A stretch of 64,000 nt of DNA from Gillisia mitskevichiae. GTDB lineage: Bacteria > Bacteroidota > Bacteroidia > Flavobacteriales > Flavobacteriaceae. A model generated the notes under the pieces. It was not told the origin of the DNA. It was given only the letters and a program-made list of their open reading frames with translations, and ran no database searches. This document shows positions 62,772 to 64,000 of the stretch, piece by piece. Numbering within the stretch: position 1 is the stretch's first letter; each line of letters begins with the position of its first letter. The stretch covers positions 868,001-932,000 of the forward strand of contig NZ_RBLG01000002.1 of the NCBI RefSeq assembly GCF_003634585.1, in the 5' to 3' direction. Made by a program: the position numbers and the translations under genes.

Positions 62772-63920
62772 ATGAAACGACACCTATATAACTTTGTCTC
62801 TTTATTCCTCCTAATAACACTGGTAAGTTGTGGTAATTCTGAAAATAATACCGACAATGATGCAGCAAATGAGTCAGTTGTAGTAGATGAGCGAATTCAA
62901 ATCACAAAAGCTCAATTTCAACAAAATGGAATGCAAATAAATAGTTTGGAGGAAAAACTTTTTCCTGAAACCATCCAAACTACCGGAATGATCGATGTGC
63001 CACCTCAGAATAAGGCAGTTATAAGTGCGTCCATGGGTGGCTATATTAAAAATACCGCATTACTTTTAGGCGATCGCGTAAAAAAGGGGCAGGCATTAGT
63101 AACAATTGAAAACCCAGAATTTGTAAGCCTTCAACAAAACTATCTTGAGGTAAGTCAGCAAATGGCATACTTGAAATCTGAATATGATCGACAAAAAATA
63201 TTGATTGAGGAAAATATCACTTCTCAGAAAAGCTTTCTAAAAGCTGAAAGCGATTATAAAACAGCGCAAGCCAGGTTTAACGGTTTGAGAAAACAACTCA
63301 CTATGTTAAACATCTCTCCTAAGAATGTGGAGAAAGGGGATATAAGATCGGTTACTACCATATATGCTCCTATAAGCGGATACATTACGAAAATGAATGT
63401 GACTATGGGAAAGTACGTTTCAGCAGCTACAGAAATACTGGAAATTATAGATAATGAACATATTCATTTAGAGCTTAGTGTTTTTGAAAAGGATATTATG
63501 AAAATTCAAAAAGGACAAGTAATTGAATTTAAAATACCGGAAGCCTCTTCAGAAAAATATAAAGCGAAAGTCCATTTAATAGGGACTTCAATAGAAGAAA
63601 ACAGAACTATAAAAGTCCACGGGGATATTGAAGATGAAGAACAGCATAATTTCTTAACGGGGATGTTTGTGGAGGCAGGAATTATAACCAGCAACAGCTT
63701 GGCAAAAGCCTTACCTGAAACTGCGATCGTTGAACTTAATGATAAATTTTATGTGTTAATCTTAGAGGCTGAAAACAGCGAAGGATATTCCTTTAAGCAG
63801 GTTGAGGTTAAAATAAACCATCTAAGAAATGAATATGTTGCTATTGAAGATGCAGAACAATTTAATGCGGATTCTAAATTTTTAACTAAAGGGGCTTTTA
63901 ATCTCATAACAGATGAATAA
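62772..63920 (+). CDS. CusB-like RND adaptor lipoprotein
   Basis: The protein has 382 residues. The signal peptide ends in a lipobox with Cys20 (TLVSCGNSE). Adaptor (membrane fusion protein) domains follow: a lipoyl half-motif (VISASMGGYIKNTALLLGDRVKKGQ), a helical hairpin (about 110-185) and beta-barrel regions. The gene starts 11 bases after the pump gene. It bridges the inner-membrane pump and outer-membrane channel in the periplasm. It is complete at its 3' end, and only 80 bases of empty sequence follow to the window edge. Confidence 0.9.
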   Translation: MKRHLYNFVSLFLLITLVSCGNSENNTDNDAANESVVVDERIQITKAQFQQNGMQINSLEEKLFPETIQTTGMIDVPPQNKAVISASMGGYIKNTALLLGDRVKKGQALVTIENPEFVSLQQNYLEVSQQMAYLKSEYDRQKILIEENITSQKSFLKAESDYKTAQARFNGLRKQLTMLNISPKNVEKGDIRSVTTIYAPISGYITKMNVTMGKYVSAATEILEIIDNEHIHLELSVFEKDIMKIQKGQVIEFKIPEASSEKYKAKVHLIGTSIEENRTIKVHGDIEDEEQHNFLTGMFVEAGIITSNSLAKALPETAIVELNDKFYVLILEAENSEGYSFKQVEVKINHLRNEYVAIEDAEQFNADSKFLTKGAFNLITDE

Positions 63921-64000
63921 TGATTTGAAAACCTATTCTTTTAATAGCGCATAATATCCGCAAATTTTCATTTCATAAATTTTCCAAATACTATTACTTC

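Noticed and set aside
1-64000. CRISPR arrays, tRNA or rRNA genes, prophage and intact insertion sequences
   Set aside because: No regularly spaced direct repeats, cloverleaf-like stretches, transposase genes or phage structural genes were seen on reading through. A tRNA scan was not possible here.

Overview
The window is AT-rich chromosomal DNA from a member of the Bacteroidota, most likely a marine or sediment Flavobacteriaceae. The evidence is the protein families (TonB-dependent receptors with carboxypeptidase-like plug extensions, DUF4374 and PepSY iron proteins, LytTR/LytS pairs, Lacal_2735, DUF2805 and DUF2452 proteins), promoters carrying the Bacteroidota -7 element TAnnTTTG, and almost no Shine-Dalgarno sequences. 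I saw no tRNA, rRNA, CRISPR array, prophage or intact insertion sequence. The genus is not decidable from this alone.

Layout. (1) 1-10.7 kb is a stress or low-oxygen type cluster: the end of an erythromycin-esterase-like gene, a phosphoribosyltransferase, an alpha/beta hydrolase, a 1.2 kb gene-free stretch with three intrinsic terminators, a universal stress protein, a Zn alcohol dehydrogenase, a GerW(YtfJ)/YtfI-like pair, a small beta-barrel, a P-type ATPase and a methyltransferase. (2) 10.8-14.4 kb: a TsdA-like dihaem cytochrome c with an OprD-like porin, then a glutathione peroxidase and a membrane protein. (3) 14.5-20.1 kb: a minus-strand cryptochrome/photolyase gene group with many small partner genes, including two too short for routine ORF calling. 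(4) 20.4-24.6 kb: membrane proteins, a LytS/LytTR pair and a quinone oxidoreductase. (5) 24.7-31.0 kb: an iron/siderophore uptake locus (TonB receptor, DUF4374 lipoprotein, PepSY protein) with a divergent AraC regulator. (6) 31-40.3 kb: a TrkA-linked channel, a metallophosphatase and a second LytTR/LytS pair whose kinase has a two-component propeller sensor. (7) 40.3-49.3 kb: a minus-strand block (FAD protein, DUF3253, DUF421, ion channel) bracketed by two copies of a 69-bp repeat, then DUF2914 and lipoprotein genes separated by decayed sequence. (8) 49.5-54.7 kb: a nuclease-like protein, a tight three-gene operon (TerB-like, coiled-coil membrane protein, VWA-like lipoprotein), a decayed lipoprotein gene and another lipoprotein. 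(9) 55.1-63.9 kb: a copper/silver handling cluster (Cys-motif protein, OprC-like copper TonB receptor, His-rich protein, CusA pump fused to a TolC-like protein, CusB).

The strongest new signal is regulatory. Seven copies of a 14-bp palindrome, ATGAY-N4-ATCAT, occur between 2.2 and 10.1 kb. In each case a TAnnTTNR-like -7 element starts exactly 35 bases after the first base of the 12-bp core, which is the geometry of a Crp/Fnr activator at about -41.5 (one of the seven -7 elements is degenerate). Two of the seven sites drive no protein gene. They point into the gene-free stretch, each towards an intrinsic terminator, and so predict small RNAs of about 150 and 210 nt. A second palindrome, ATGTAAC-N4-GTTACAT, has the same geometry before the TsdA-like gene and before both copper-cluster transcription units. 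No Crp/Fnr regulator gene lies in the window.
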